Assembly: GCF_000004075.3 (NCBI RefSeq)
Contig: NC_026656.2
Coordinates: 558,001 to 622,000 of the forward strand
Direction: 5' to 3'
Source: Cucumis sativus
Taxonomy: Eukaryota; Streptophyta; Magnoliopsida; Cucurbitales; Cucurbitaceae
Length of the DNA: 64,000 nucleotides
The first letter of the stretch is position 1; every line of letters starts with the position of its first letter. Under the pieces are notes generated by a model. The model was not told the DNA's origin and searched no databases. It saw nothing but the letters and a program-made list of their open reading frames with translations. Shown piece after piece: positions 1 to 12,757 of the stretch. The translations under genes were made by a program, and so were the position numbers.

Positions 1-139
1 AGAATTTCCAGCTCTCACATTTGGGTTCCGCCCCGACGACGTGTTGTTTGGGATACATTTTGATGACTTGGGTAGAGGAGACGGCGGCGGTGAGAGGAAG
101 CAGAAGAAGAAAAGAGAGAATTGAAGTCGGAGAAGCCAT
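1..139 (-). CDS. Secreted acid-phosphatase-like protein (HAD class IIIB / vegetative-storage-protein type), N-terminus only
   Basis: The reverse strand has an ATG at 139 and stays open to the window edge, giving 46 residues. Residues 1-22 form a typical signal peptide (MASPTS, then ILSFLLLPL, then small residues), so the protein probably enters the secretory pathway. The rest ends in CESWKF at the very edge of the window. A C-(D/E)-S-W-(R/K) motif just after the signal peptide is, from memory, typical of plant HAD class IIIB acid phosphatases and vegetative storage proteins, where it precedes the phosphatase domain. The catalytic DxDxT would lie outside this window, so the assignment is an inference from a short motif. 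The upstream AT-rich DNA (140 onward) would be its promoter. Confidence 0.5.
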   Translation of the reverse strand, partial: MASPTSILSFLLLLPLTAAVSSTQVIKMYPKQHVVGAEPKCESWKF

Positions 140-2554
140 GGGATGAGGAGAGAATTGAGGAAGATCAGCGTTTGTTGAAGGAAAAGTAGATGGTTGATTG
201 TATTTTATAATAACATTTTCCCTTTGTTTGTTCATCTAACATTTTAAAATTATAGCTAATATCACGTTTTGACGTGAAACGTTTTTAAATTATAGATCAA
301 ATCTCCCTAATTAATTGAAGAAAAACTCTCTTTATTTTTTTTCTGTATTTTAGTATTTAACTTTTTGTAATTATATTTCTTCATTATTTTAGCCTAAGAT
401 TTATTACAATTTATAAACTATAATTAATAAATAGGAACTATAATAATGATTTATATTTATAGTAAGTAGGAAACTTTGAATCATCAATTCCAAGAAACAA
501 TTGACAAGATAACGTGGGTTTCACATTTCAAGTAGTAATTGAACTAAAAGATAAGATAAAAATAGTTTCTTTTCATATAAATAAAACCCAAATTATTTAT
601 TATGAGATGCGAACCCCAAAAAATTGAATATGAATTAATATTGTGAAGAGACACGAAAGCCCATAATTTCCATATTAATTACCTGACCCATAATGAAATA
701 AAAGAAAACCCACATTGTTTAGCACGTGGATTTAGAATATCATTATGTTATTAGCATCTCTAATTTCAATTAATTATAACCACATTTAGTCAATTAGCTC
801 TAACATTCAAGTATGTGTCCACGTTTAGGTCGAAAATTCCATTTAGATGGTAAGTTAAGGTTTTATCTTAAATATGTTCTATTTTAAAAAATAAATTATA
901 TTTCATTTAGAAAATTAATTTTCATAGACAATAATGGGAAGGGACACGATCAGTACACCAGAACCAGAATTTAGTTAAAATAAAGTATTATTTAATATAA
1001 AAAATCGAGAATGTAAAGGATAAATGTGCTTCCTCGACCCTTAATAAATTTGCCCATTTGTGACCACATTGATGTTGTTTATGACAAAAATATTTAGGAA
1101 AAAAAACCGTTCATGGCACTTCTTTTTTGCATATTGCAAATATGGCAAATATGAAAGTAATTAATGATATCATACGGCTATTAGAGAGCTAGCAGAGAGT
1201 TATCAGATGACTATCATAGAGTTATTGACTTTACTTTTGCAATTTAAAAAATGTAGTGACTATCATATATATATATATTGTTATTTTGCAATTTCCCTTC
1301 TATAAAAGGCTATTTTAAAAAATAGTAAAATATTAAAACCATTTATAAAATATAGCAAAATCTATCGAACGTTATTTAGGTCTTTTAACATTTTGCTACC
1401 ATTCAAGTCCCTCCATTGCGTTTTCTCTCCAATTAAAATTGATTTCACTTGTTGGACATTTCAAATATTTCAAGCCCACAAGTGAAGGAAAATGTTGGTG
1501 ATATATAATTAAATTTGTATTCAACCAACAGCTTAAGCTTTTGAGTGAATTAGTAGCTTAATATTGTTGTTTCCTTTCCCGTTAATAAAATCGATTTTTT
1601 ATTTGTTGGTTTTTCAAATACTTAATGCACTTGTCAGGGGGAGTGTAACTTAAACTTTTGGTAAATTCTTTGCATAATATAAGAACTCTACTCTTTTATC
1701 ATCGTAGATTCAAGCAAGTAAGCAAATGAATAGTCAATGTGATCAAGTGAAGCGGCATCATGCAAAAATAACTATCTTTAAGTTTAAGTGGTAGTTAGAC
1801 TCAACCATGATTTGATAATGAACAAGGTGGGGAGAAAGGATACTAAGTAAGTAGACCCTCATTTAAGTGATAGCTAGGTGAGATGTTCACATTTTCTAAT
1901 TCAAAATTGTTACTAATATGAATATAACTGTAACTAATAAACATTTTAATTAGCTAAAAAAACCCATTGGATTTTTATTTATTAATTTAAACAATTTCTT
2001 TACCATTTACAAAATATAGCAAAAAAAAAATCAAAATAAAACAACATGTACTTCATTAATTAAATAAATTAGAAAAGTACTTCAAAGTGAGACCCAATTT
2101 AAAGTAAATAAATAAATGCACTTTTACCCTAAAAAGAATCATTAATAAATAAAGAACAACAAATCAAATTACATTCACTTGAATTCGTATAGCAAAAGAA
2201 TAGAATAAATAAAAATAATACACATTGAAGAACACAAATTCTCGTTTACTGTCTATACACTTTTGAATTTTGATTAAGTCAAATTAAAATGAAAACTTAC
2301 AAAGAGAGAAAGCTTAATTTTGCGGCCCAATGAAAATTATGTAAAAACAATGAAACAAAAAGGGAATTAAAAGAATGAATGAAGAGAAAAATTAAGGATC
2401 TTCGATAGGGAAGTTGAGGGGAAAAAATGAAGAATTGAATATTACATAAATATACCGCTTGTTTCTCTGCTCAAATCCGGTTGTAAGTAAGATGATAACT
2501 GGGTTATCATTGCAAAGAAAAAATTGTTATTCCAAAAAAGATTTGATGAAGATT
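140..2554. other. AT-rich intergenic region, no gene seen
   Basis: About 2.4 kb of AT-rich sequence between the 5' end of the acid-phosphatase-like gene and the 3' end of the DUF1005 gene. It should hold the promoter of the former and the 3' untranslated region of the latter. No open frame resembles a known protein. The only structure I can point to is a repeat-like stretch around 1079-1400. Confidence 0.7.
1079..1400. repeat. AT-rich dispersed-repeat relic
   Basis: This stretch has degenerate internal phrases built on 'tttgca..' and 'tatagcaaaa' with 'ctatca' and 'atcga' words. A related phrase, 'accatttacaaaatatagc', recurs near 2002-2020, and looser versions occur around 5880. From memory such phrases belong to an abundant non-coding repeat of Cucumis genomes. 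No clear terminal repeats or target-site duplication could be made out, so class and borders are uncertain. Confidence 0.3.
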
Positions 2555-5334
2555 TTAGAGAAAACTAGAATCGTGTTCGTCGTGACAAAGCTCTCTCCTT
2601 AGCTTTTGTGTAAAATGTCTACAAGCATCCATGCTTAGATCAATTGCTGCAGAAAGTGCCACAAATAAAGCAGCATCCGCCATGCACGTCACGTGTTGAA
2701 CTCCAACTTGTACGATGGGCTTACTCACCTTCCCTTCTCCTTCCACACTCGACGCCATTACAAAGCTACCTTCAGTTGTTCAAATAAAAAGAAAAAAGTA
2801 AAACTTTAGATAGCAGTTATTAATTTCCCATATACATTTCATGAATAAATGTAATAATAAGATCGTACCCTTAACAGTAGATTTCGAGTTTATAGTTAAA
2901 TCCCTCACGGTTTTACGATCAATGCAAAACTGGCCACCTTTCTTTACACTCATAGTGGCTTCTGCAATGGGAATGCCAGTAGCTAGTCCAGTGTCGGCGA
3001 CGAGTTCGAATTTGTAACCTAGGCCATCTATCGGTCCTCGCTCACGCCATGCTTCGAGGCGGCCCCATGGCTTCCAACTACTTACGGAGAAACCGTGGGG
3101 ACGGAGGATGAGCCAGGCGCCAGGATTGGAGCGGGAGACACGATCGGTGCCTGGGGAAGGGACGAATGGAGTGATCATGGAGGCAGCGGCTACTGGGGAG
3201 CCGGAGAGGTCGTAAACCATGATCATCCAACCCTTTCTTTCTCTCCCTGGCTTCTCTCTCTCACCTGAGAAAGTTCTCATCCATTTCCCTTTGGTGCTGT
3301 TGAAGCTGAAATCCGATGGCAGTGATCTGTTTGGGTCATTTTTGTTTAATAATTTCAATTAGTTTCTAATGAACAATGATTAATGTAAATATTTTTGTTT
3401 TAGATATTCTAATACACAGTATCTAAAACTATTCAAAAAAATTTATCATTGATGTATATAATAATTATTTTGAAAATGTAATACCAAACTGTTCATATGT
3501 CTTAAAAGTACAATAATCTAAGAACAAAACAAGTTCTATGCTCTTCTTCTGTTCAATGATTTATGCAATACTATACCTTAATTTTCATAAATGTTATTTT
3601 CATCTCAAATGGAAACTTAGATCATCATGTCACTTAAAATCATCGTCACATCGTTCTAAAGCAAGATTTTTCTTCATAATGATAAAGGAACTCTACTTTA
3701 AGGATACTTTTAAAACATCTATAAAAGCTAATGAAGGATAATACTTGCAACTTTTAAAACTACATTAGGATTATTTTTTCTTAACGATTTACAAATAAAA
3801 AAAAAGGTTTAAATGACTTGTTTTAGTCCAAATAAAGTTGAAATTAACCTAAAGCATATAATAATTGGTTATAAATTAAAATGAAAATAAACAGAAAATA
3901 GTAATTTAAAGTTAAAATCATAAAATTAAATGATGGAAACTTTTAACTAATTAATAATTAATCATGTAATGTTAAATCACTATATATATATATATACTTG
4001 ACTTGATAAACAATTAATTAAAGATTGGAAAGCACATGGGATGGAATCAACGGTGGTTGAGTTAGACAGTTGGGAAAGATTTTGTAATCTTTTCTTTTGT
4101 ATTTGACCAAACCTCATAAATTATTTAACTTAGCTTAATTATTCTCTTAGCTCTTTTTTTTTTTTTTTTAATTTCCTTTTAATGAAAAAAACTAATATGC
4201 AACATAGAGTACCAAATTCATCAATTAGTTCTTTAAGCTAATTTCGATAATCATTTTATTCTAGAGTTACACTAATTAGGTTTAAGCATTTTTTGTTTTT
4301 TATTTAATTGTTTTTTTATAAAACGACAAGTCGTCTACTAAAGTTTAGAAATTAATAAAACGACAACGACATGGTTCATTCATGTTATGTTACGATGCGA
4401 TTTATACTGACAACCCACTTCAGTGAAGGCCCACTCCAAGTGTGACAGGTGTAAAAGAAATAATTAAAAAAATGTAAGAAAAAGTAAATAACCGTCACCC
4501 TCGGGTGATGGTAGAAAGATGAAAAGAAAAAAGGTTACCTAATTATTGTAATGAATAAAATAAATGAATGTCATTTCTCAACTCAATTCTCAACACAATA
4601 CTCTAAGAAGAGTGAATTAATTTTAAACCATAAAGACTTTGTTTAATGTGATTTTAAACATGATAAAATTGAAAAAGAATAATACTCTTTTTATTATTAA
4701 TAATTAATTAAGAGAGTGGGTGGGTGGGTCGGGTAACTAACCGGGTTCTCGAGTTCCGATCGGCACTGAACTTGCAACTGAAAACCGGCTGTCGAATATT
4801 GCCTTGGATCTGGAAAACAACGGGGCTACATTCCGGTTCGCTGCCGAATTGGAAAACAAATCGAGGATCCGGTTCAGACCGGACAACCAAATGAAGACGA
4901 GCCGAGATTTTATCCTCACCTTTCCCTAATTTCACCCACCCGTTCTGGAACACTTTCGGTTTACTCTCAGCTCCGTCGATCGAGACGGTTATTCGAACCC
5001 GGCCCAACAACTTGCCGGAATTAACCCCACACGTGTGCCCCATCCGCCCGGCGAAAACCGACAAACACATCACCACTGGCTTACCGGAAAGCCGTCGGAG
5101 AGACGAGGGGTCGAGGTGGAATCCGGCGGAGGACGCGGCGGAGTCGGGGGGAGAGTCGCCGGAGACAGACGAAAGAGGAAGAAGCGCGGTCTGGGAAGGG
5201 AAATTCTTGATGGAGATCTTACAGAAGCAAGGGGTGGCGGATGGGTGAACGGCGGCGCCGGCCGGTCGAGTGGCTTGAGGGAGGTTGAGAGCGAGGGAGT
5301 CTACCATAAGGCGGACGAAAGGACATGGATCCAT
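2555..5334 (-). CDS. DUF1005 family protein (three exons, 421 aa)
   Basis: Exons on the minus strand are 5334-4742, 3326-2869 and 2769-2555. They join in frame to 1266 nt (421 codons plus TAA). The donors are CG|GTTAGT and GG|GTACGA, and the acceptors are AACAG|A and GAAG|G. The protein starts MDPCPFVRL and carries blocks I know from plant DUF1005 proteins: the WxxxF..GERE.PGRERKGW region, DLSGSPVAAASM, PSPGTDRVSRSNPG, WKPWGRLEAWRERG, then FVMASSVEGEGK and a C-terminal AALFVALSAAIDLSMDAC block. Length fits the family (roughly 420-470 aa). Its biochemical function is unknown; some databases label homologues 'formin-like 18', without formin domains. No signal peptide or membrane segment is evident. 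The first exon is GC-rich compared with its surroundings, which creates long shadow frames on the plus strand (5012-5394). Confidence 0.9.
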
Positions 5335-6739
5335 GGGAAAATTGAATGGGGAGGGGAATGTGGTTTGAGAAAGAAGGAGAAGAGGAAATGGTGAACATCT
5401 AAGTTGGGGAAATGGAGTGAGAATTGTCGGCCATGGATGGATTGAAGGTTTTGGTTTTTATTCTGTTTCTTTGGGCCGTGACAGATGGAGAATGAGCTAC
5501 TCTTGACTTTAACACCTAAATATTATTAATTACTTTCAATCTTTATAAGGAATAATCATTTCATATTTTTGTTGCAAACAAATATCATTTCTCATTTATT
5601 AACATTACATTTCCTTTTTTTTCTTTTATAAAAAATATTAAACCAAATGTAATTTCAAGCACAAAAGTTATCTCAACATTTTCCCAAAAATGACGATATA
5701 ATCTTTGGATTTTATTTCTAATTCCTCCTATAAATTTACAATAATTTAGTTCCTCTTTAGTAAGTTTTTTTTTTTTTGCTTAATCAAAATTTAAAAAATT
5801 AAACAAATTTTTAAAACAAATCATGTTGGAAGTAGTTTTTTTACGAGAAATTGTTATGAATATTAAAAAAATGAAACTATTCATGAACTATAGCAAACAA
5901 ATTTGAATTTTTTTTTTCTTCTATAAATAGTTTATGTATTTTTTTTGCTGTTTTTTTAATTTTTTATTTTATTTTCAAATAAAGTGTGTTTTTATTGATT
6001 GTTGAATATAGATTTTTTTTTTTTTTTTTGTGTTGTAGAAGTGAAAAATTCAATAACAATATAACTTAATTGTCAATTTTGTACTTTCCTTCAAATATTT
6101 GAAATGGTATTTAAGTGGAGTTGTATATAATACTATATCTTATATATTTGTAGTGACCTTCAAAACTACATTGACAATAGAAGCATTACGATATATCATC
6201 TAATGTTCAAACAAGGTCAAGGCTCTCGAGAGTCGAGATGAAGACTAGATGTAAAAAGTTGAATAATATTTTTTCTACCTTAATGAGAAAATATGGATCA
6301 AGCTTGATTGTATGAAAACGATTGATCTCCTTAATGAGTTTATTCAAATGAATCTCTCTAATGTACTATTTTATACCATTGAAGCTCAACCAACCGAACT
6401 CGTAAGACAATGTCACACTGCGTTATTCTTTTATTTAAAACGCTTTGATTGGGCACATTTCTTCGTTCTTTGTTTTTCCTACGTAGAGTGATTTGTTTCA
6501 CTTGTTTCTATGAACGTTATGTTTATAGTTTGATTAGTTTATCATTTTAAAAGATAATATTACACCGTCACAGTAATATAAAAATTTTGTAATGATAAGG
6601 AAAAGGTGCAAGATTATTTGTTGTCCACAAGTTAATTATGGTTATTATAAATTTGTTTTTTTAAAAGAAAAAAAGAAACTTAAATTGTGGTTATTATAAA
6701 TAAGGTTATATGAGAATTATAACGAGTTCTAATTCTAAT

Positions 6740-7030
6740 CCAATAATTAATATCCAAATCAGCAAATAACGAATTCTGTGCTTCTTGGAGGAAAGTGGGG
6801 CCCATTGGGGAGGGGAGAGTGGGGACTGACAGCTGGATGAAAGCTGTAAACCATGTTGTCAACTGACGCCAATGTGGCTCTTTGATTGGGTTAGAAAAAA
6901 AAAAGTTTCCATTTTGATTCCTAATCTTCAAAATCAAATTAAAATTAAAAGTATGACGTGGCATTCGTTAACCATCTTCGTAGATCACGATCGTCGTCGA
7001 TTTGGACGGCGCTATTTGACGGCGCTAATT
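6740..7030. promoter_or_regulatory. Isolated GC-richer island with bZIP-type box, possible orphan promoter
   Basis: Within very AT-rich DNA this island holds TGACGTGGCA at 6954-6963, a strong match to plant bZIP (ACGT-core) sites, and a direct repeat of the 12-base word ending GACGGCGCTA at about 7004-7027. No open reading frame that looks real lies on either side. It could be the promoter or body of a non-coding transcript, or a relic of a lost gene. Only composition and motifs support this. Confidence 0.25.
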
Positions 7031-10000
7031 TATTTTTAGTCAATATTATATATTTTAATCTTTAAATTTTATGTTTATTTATTTCACACAAACTTTAAAA
7101 ATGTTTAATGAGTTTGAAAGAAGAAAAAAAATCCAGAAAGCATTAAATTTAATATTTCTAATAAATAATTCAATCTTCTTTTCTTTTTAATAACCCTTTG
7201 ACTTATTCTTAATTTCTCTTAATTTTATATGTTTAAGCAAATGGTAGAGTTGAGTATATTAAAAACCTTATTATAACTTTCCATCTATCATACTAATATC
7301 TACTAGACTCTTGCAAAAATAGTAAAAAAAATACAATAATAATAATAATAGAATTCTTAAATAGTTGTATGATTATCGTTTGATAGTTCTATAATTATTG
7401 TCTGTGTTTTTGTACATTGATGCAATTTTTTAATATTTATAGGTTATTTAGACTTGGGTGGTATTCGTTTCACCGACATTTTGTTTTTTTTTTATAAAAG
7501 AAAATAATAAATAATGAATTATTACAAAAGAATTAAATTGCAATCCAACTATGGAGCCAATAAGAAGAAAGAGAAAAAGAGTGGTATTTATTTATTCCAT
7601 TTTCAATGTCTTAAATGCAAAGCAAGTGAATCAATAGTAATAACTCCAAAGATTCGAATGGATGAAAAGGTATTAATTTGAAGGATGTGATAGTAACCCT
7701 ATCAACCCATCAAACTCATGGGGTCATAGAGTACGTCATTTGACCAAATAATTTAAGTTGAGTACTTCAATTTCATCAAAAACATTTCCTAGAAAAAGAG
7801 AAATAGGGTAGGGGAGCTGGGGGTCCCTAAAGGTTATTAACAATGGGCGTGGGGAACAAACTTTGTACTTCTTTTAATTCATTTTCAAAATCACATTTAA
7901 TTCAAACCCTCAAACAAAAAAATGAAAACAATAATGTTTGTTGCATCCCCACGCTACCAAACATTTGGGCATACCAATTTCACACAACCCCCCCTTTTTA
8001 CTTCCTACTACTTCTTTTACACTTTCTTCTTTCGTCCTAACACTCCTCATCTGCCCACTCGCATCCCTTCTTTCATCATTTCATTGACTTAACTCTATCT
8101 TTAATTTAAATTAATCGAATTTCTTTTGGATATCAGAATGAGAGACGTAATTATTCCTAGGTCGTCCTCGTAACTTCTCTTAGGTTTGTTAGTGACTTTT
8201 GATCTTGATTACTGCAACCGTCCACAATGACGAGTGTATATATTATCCTTAATGACGTATATGTAAAATATGATAATAATCGAATTCATCTATTTCTTCG
8301 ATTGCATGCATAACTAACATACCTTACTGAAATACTACGTAATTCTATATGTATCGATTTTTTTAACTGTTTTATCAAGATTCATAGACTACGATGACTT
8401 AGAATTACACGGTTGAATGTTTATATATTATTATCTCAATTAAAACATCTGTTCAAAAGTCTTCCTCTCATATCCATTATATTTCCCACTAGCTTGACCT
8501 AAGTGTTCCAACTCAAATAAGCATCATCAAGGGGTCCATTTCTATCCTCTTGAATTCTCCTCAAATTTCAGCAACAAATTATTGTTATTATTATTATTAT
8601 TTTAACCTTTTTCATTTGAACTTTATTCATTATTATATACACCTAATCCTATAATAATGTCATCTAAATCTCAAAGATGCCTTCATGGTGTTTTAGGATT
8701 ATTAAATTATAAATTTGATCTTTAATAAATTGTGGGTTCCCAATTCTCAATATCATGATTATCACTACCCCATAAATTTACACTCTTAGAACAAGATGTG
8801 GTACTAAGTTTAATAAGTTTGATAGCAATATCTAAAGATATAATTACTTTATATGAATCTAGGTTTTAGTTATTTTAATTACTACTAAATGGGTGATAAC
8901 AATTTATCACTTTAGCATATATATAAATCAAATTTATTAAAGTCTTTTTTTCTCTCTCGATCATATATTATTTATATATTTGTTATCTTTTAACCCTTTG
9001 AACAATATAGTTCTTAATTAAAAGTATAGGAGTTGCAACAAAAGATGGAACAGCCATACCATATCCAAAACCAATCCACCATCTAGTTTATGGTTTGATT
9101 TTTTTTTTTATATAGTAAAATTAGTTGGACATATCCTCGTTTGTATTTGAAGAAAACAAAAAAGTAATGATTTAGGTTAGTTTTTTTTATGAAAAAAACC
9201 AATATTGAAGAAAACCCTTGGTGACTCGGAATTAGATATGTTTATGAGACGCAAACTCCTAATTCTTCCTCCTCAAATCAACTTGATCTTAACTCAGGGA
9301 TTGAGATATAAACACAAATTGTTTTGAGATAAAAAATCTTGAGACAAAGAACGAATTCTCTAATCCAACATTAAAACATTGCATAAGATAAAAATGATCA
9401 ATCTCACTTGAATGTTCTTGACATGTAACTCAACACACATGAATTGCAAAGTTAAATCTTTTATACTAATATTGAAAACAAGCACAAATGATAAAGATCA
9501 ATTTGTCGTAATTTGATTAAAACAATATATTGATAAGACTTAAATAGTCGGCATCCTAAAACACAAAATTAGCTCTCACAAAAGAATAAAATTGAAAAAT
9601 ATTAAAATTATATTAACTTTTTTAAATACAATTAAATTAATAATTCGATGCCTCGATAGTTCTTATCGAAGGTAAAAATTCTATGTAAAATTGATTGGTT
9701 TGGTTAATTACACGACAAAATTGAACCAAGTAAAGCCTCTAATTAAAAGCAAGTTAAAATAATAATGTAATCAAAATCATAATAATTGTATAAATATGTA
9801 ATCAACCAACAAAAAAAAAGAGGCACATAACAGAGTGAAAAAAGAGGGTCTAAATCTAATCAAATAATAAATATTGGGTTGAATGTTATGATGAACATAT
9901 AGGACAGACCAATTGGCTGTATTTTTGTCCAATTTCCCATTGCTGAGCCTAGGCCCCATGCCAGCCTGGTAAAGATGGTACTTCTATACCGTGTTATACA

Positions 10001-10364
10001 CGACCCTTCCCTTCGTGTTTGCTTCCTCTCGGTACGATTAAGTTCATCTAAACGTAACTCAATTTGTATAAATATATATCACGAGTCAAAAGATTGGAGA
10101 AGTTGTTTAGATAGATGATATAATATTACATTTCCTTCACTAATCCACCTAAGCTTTTGATCCGTCAATCAATAATTAATGTAATATTACAACATAGTAT
10201 ATGACTAACGAGATTTTACATAAAAAATTTATCTTCATCTATCAACACTTAACTGAAACTTTTAGGTCAATCGATGATTTACTCTAGATTTTTTTTGAAA
10301 AAAAGTCTAAAAGATCTTAAACTTTAAAATTTATTTGTAAACCTAGATTATGGTTAAAAGGGTA

Positions 10365-10408
10365 GGCTTTTGTTAATTAAATTCGAGGCTTTTGTTAATT
10401 AAATTCGA
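10365..10408. repeat. Tandem duplication, 22 bp x 2
   Basis: The 22-base word starting ggcttttgttaatt occurs twice back to back with no mismatch. It is a local slippage-type duplication in non-coding DNA. Confidence 0.9.
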
Positions 10409-10717
10409 TTGGGTGTTTTAATATCTCAAAATTTTAACTTTTTTAATTTTTTTTAGAAATATATTAAAGGGCTAGAAATTAGTTCACAAATTTATAAGAA
10501 AACATTTATAAGTTAGATAAATTTATTTTACTTAATATTCTATAATATCTTAAACATCAAATAATTATTTTTAAATTTTCAATTTGTTATAACCTATTCA
10601 ACAAAAAAGAAAAAAAAAAAGAAAATTGAAGTTTATATATACAACCAAAAATTCAAAGTTCAGGTTCATTTACACAAAATCTTTGAGAGTATAAACTTCA
10701 CTGTTGTTCAACTTCAT

Positions 10718-10804
10718 AACTTTTCGAATTTCACAATTCAACTCCTTACGTCAAATATGAACAACTTTTCGAATTTCACAATTCAACTCCTTACGTCAAA
10801 TATG
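10718..10804. repeat. Tandem duplication, 45-bp period x 2
   Basis: The 42-base segment beginning aacttttcgaatttcaca is repeated exactly 45 bases downstream. The perfect identity suggests a recent local duplication. Confidence 0.9.
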
Positions 10805-11929
10805 TTAAGTCAATTAAATGTTGTATATACTTTCATAAAATAAGTATTGTGTGGTAAGGAAGGTATGAGTTTTTTCATTCAAGATTCTTTCATCAATTCC
10901 CTTTTCATCAATTCCCTTATGACTTTGTATTGACCATGACTTTTCCCATCAACCATACACTCTTAAATAACTTTTCCCCCCTAAAAATTCTCTCTACCAT
11001 ATGTATTATCACTTGATTTGATACCTATATTCCTTTTTCATAAATAATATTTTATAGATTTTCAAACATTACTTTTGTCTCCAAGTGATCTTATTCACTC
11101 GACAAGTTTCATTTTTTTTTCAAATTCAATGAATCAGTTATAAGACGTTGTTGAACACGAAGTCAAGGTTTAACTCTACACCTTTACAAATCGTTAAAAC
11201 TAAACCCTTTCTCTTTGTACATGCTTGTTCGCTTACACATTTTTAACCGTTATACTTCTAATATTGTTTCTAATAAATCTTTGAAATTTTATTTTATATT
11301 CGACAAATTCTTATAGTTAATAAAGGTATAAAAAAATATATCAACGCAACACCTTTTACAATTCACGAAACACAAATACTTCTACTACCTAATAAATGTG
11401 ATTTATCTAAAACCATGCGAATGAAGTCGAGGAATTTCATTAGACAAAACGTGAAAGTTTAAGAATTCATCATTAGACACAAAATTGAAAGTTGAATTTT
11501 CTTTTCAAGTTCTAAACTTTAGATGCCTATTATATACCCTAATTAAAGAATTGGTACCTATTAGACTCTTCTTAAATAAACTTTTGCCTAATCAAAATTT
11601 TAACCTCTATTGATAAAAATCATATCAATTATCGTTAAATTAAACTTATTTTTGAAAATTTATCGTTATTATTTCTTTCAAAATGAGAAAATATTAATTA
11701 TTAAGCATAAAATTAGGAAGGAAAGAAGAAAGATGGTAGCTATAAAAGAGACGAGAGGGCACGTCAGAGTGTATTAATATTAGGCCGACCAAAAACTGCC
11801 CTTAAAGAGGGCCTCCCCCATCATTATTAATTACATTATTCATCACAATTATTAACACTAAACTTATTCTCCATATATATCCATACACTACCGGATTTAG
11901 GTAGTATAAATCTAGAATGGTTCGAGTTT

Positions 11930-12045
11930 CTTTTATGAATCCGACCAAAGTTTCACATCGGTTACGTAAAGGGAGTGATCTTGAGTATATAAGTAACAAC
12001 AACTATTTCCATAGAGATGTATACTCAAAGTGAACAATACTGTAA
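11930..12045 (+). repeat. Dispersed-repeat relic with 'cacatcgg' box and TATA-like word
   Basis: The sequence contains caaagtttcacatcgg (about 11945-11960), a spacer with 'gggagtgatcttgag', then tatataag, and later 'actcaaagtgaacaata'. From memory the same order of words recurs in a dispersed plant repeat linked to small LTR elements. The first box also resembles the upstream element of plant snRNA genes, and the TATA-like word follows it about 25 bases later, but no snRNA sequence follows. I therefore read it as a repeat fossil, not an RNA gene. Confidence 0.4.
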
Positions 12046-12297
12046 AACTGTCATTTAATTCTCTCTAGACTTAGATTCAATCTCCTTGCACTAATGTCAT
12101 TGAAGTTTAGACAACAATTATAATAATAGTTGTATACACGGTGATAAATTTTTGTGAAGGTTAAACTTGTACTATGTTTGCTAAAATGAATTTTAGCTCA
12201 TCAATAATTAGCACAACATTTCGTATTTGAGATGGAGGGTTGAATTTCCAACTCATAATTACAACTTCTACGTAGCAAAAAAAACTTAATTACAAAT

Positions 12298-12380
12298 AGG
12301 GATAGTTACAAATATAACAATCAAATTCAAAATAATTAAATATATATAGAAAGATTTAAAATAAAATTGCAAATCACCTT
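12298..12380. repeat. AT-rich repeat relic upstream of profilin gene A
   Basis: The phrase 'acaaatataacaatcaaattc' and its surroundings resemble a phrase at about 16985-17010 inside the second intron of the neighbouring profilin gene. Both look like fragments of one dispersed AT-rich repeat. Termini are not visible. Confidence 0.25.
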
Positions 12381-12409
12381 TGTCCTTGCCCCAGGGAAGG
12401 CAATGAAAG

Positions 12410-12489
12410 TGGGCCTTTTATGTTGGGCCGAAAAGCTAGAAAAAACGGGCGGCATGATAGGAAAAAGAAGGCCCAAGGCTCAGGGCCCA
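12410..12489. promoter_or_regulatory. PRF: Cluster of TGGGCY/GGCCCA (site II) motifs upstream of profilin gene A
   Basis: Four site II words lie in 80 bases: TGGGCC at 12410 and 12424, and GGCCCA at 12470 and 12484. These are 270-350 bases upstream of the profilin ATG at 12758. In plants, site II elements are known to bind TCP factors and mark promoters of growth-related, broadly expressed genes. The link to this gene is inferred from position. Confidence 0.5.
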
Positions 12490-12757
12490 TGAGAGCCATT
12501 TGAATAACAACTCTCCTATTTCAAAGGGTCTAAAAAGAAACCTGGTCTATTGGGAGTGAATGAATACGTGGTTTTCATTTACCCTTTTGAATAGCAACCA
12601 ATAAATAAGTAATTTCATTTCCCGCCTTTCTCGACTCGCTCTATTTATTTCCAAGAACGAACCCCACCTTCATTCTTTATCTTAACCACAACAATCAAAT
12701 TCATCTCACCGATCTTCCAATTACGAACCCTAATATCATTTCAATTTCTATACCAAA

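Larger units (their letters stand above)
5335..12409. other. Gene-poor AT-rich stretch between DUF1005 and profilin genes
   Basis: About 7 kb without a convincing coding region. It should contain the DUF1005 promoter next to 5335. Many poly-A/T runs, small tandem repeats (10365-10408, 10718-10804), one island of more balanced composition (6740-7030) and a dispersed-repeat relic (11930-12045) were seen. Short open frames here have low-complexity, AT-driven composition and match nothing I recognise. Confidence 0.65.

Noticed and set aside
5012-5394. Two overlapping plus-strand frames of 78 and 119 codons
   Set aside because: They are shadows of the GC-rich first exon of the DUF1005 gene on the other strand, which has clear family motifs.
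11940-12010. Possible snRNA gene because of USE-like and TATA-like boxes
   Set aside because: No U1-U6, 7SL or MRP sequence follows the TATA-like word, and the words fit a dispersed repeat.
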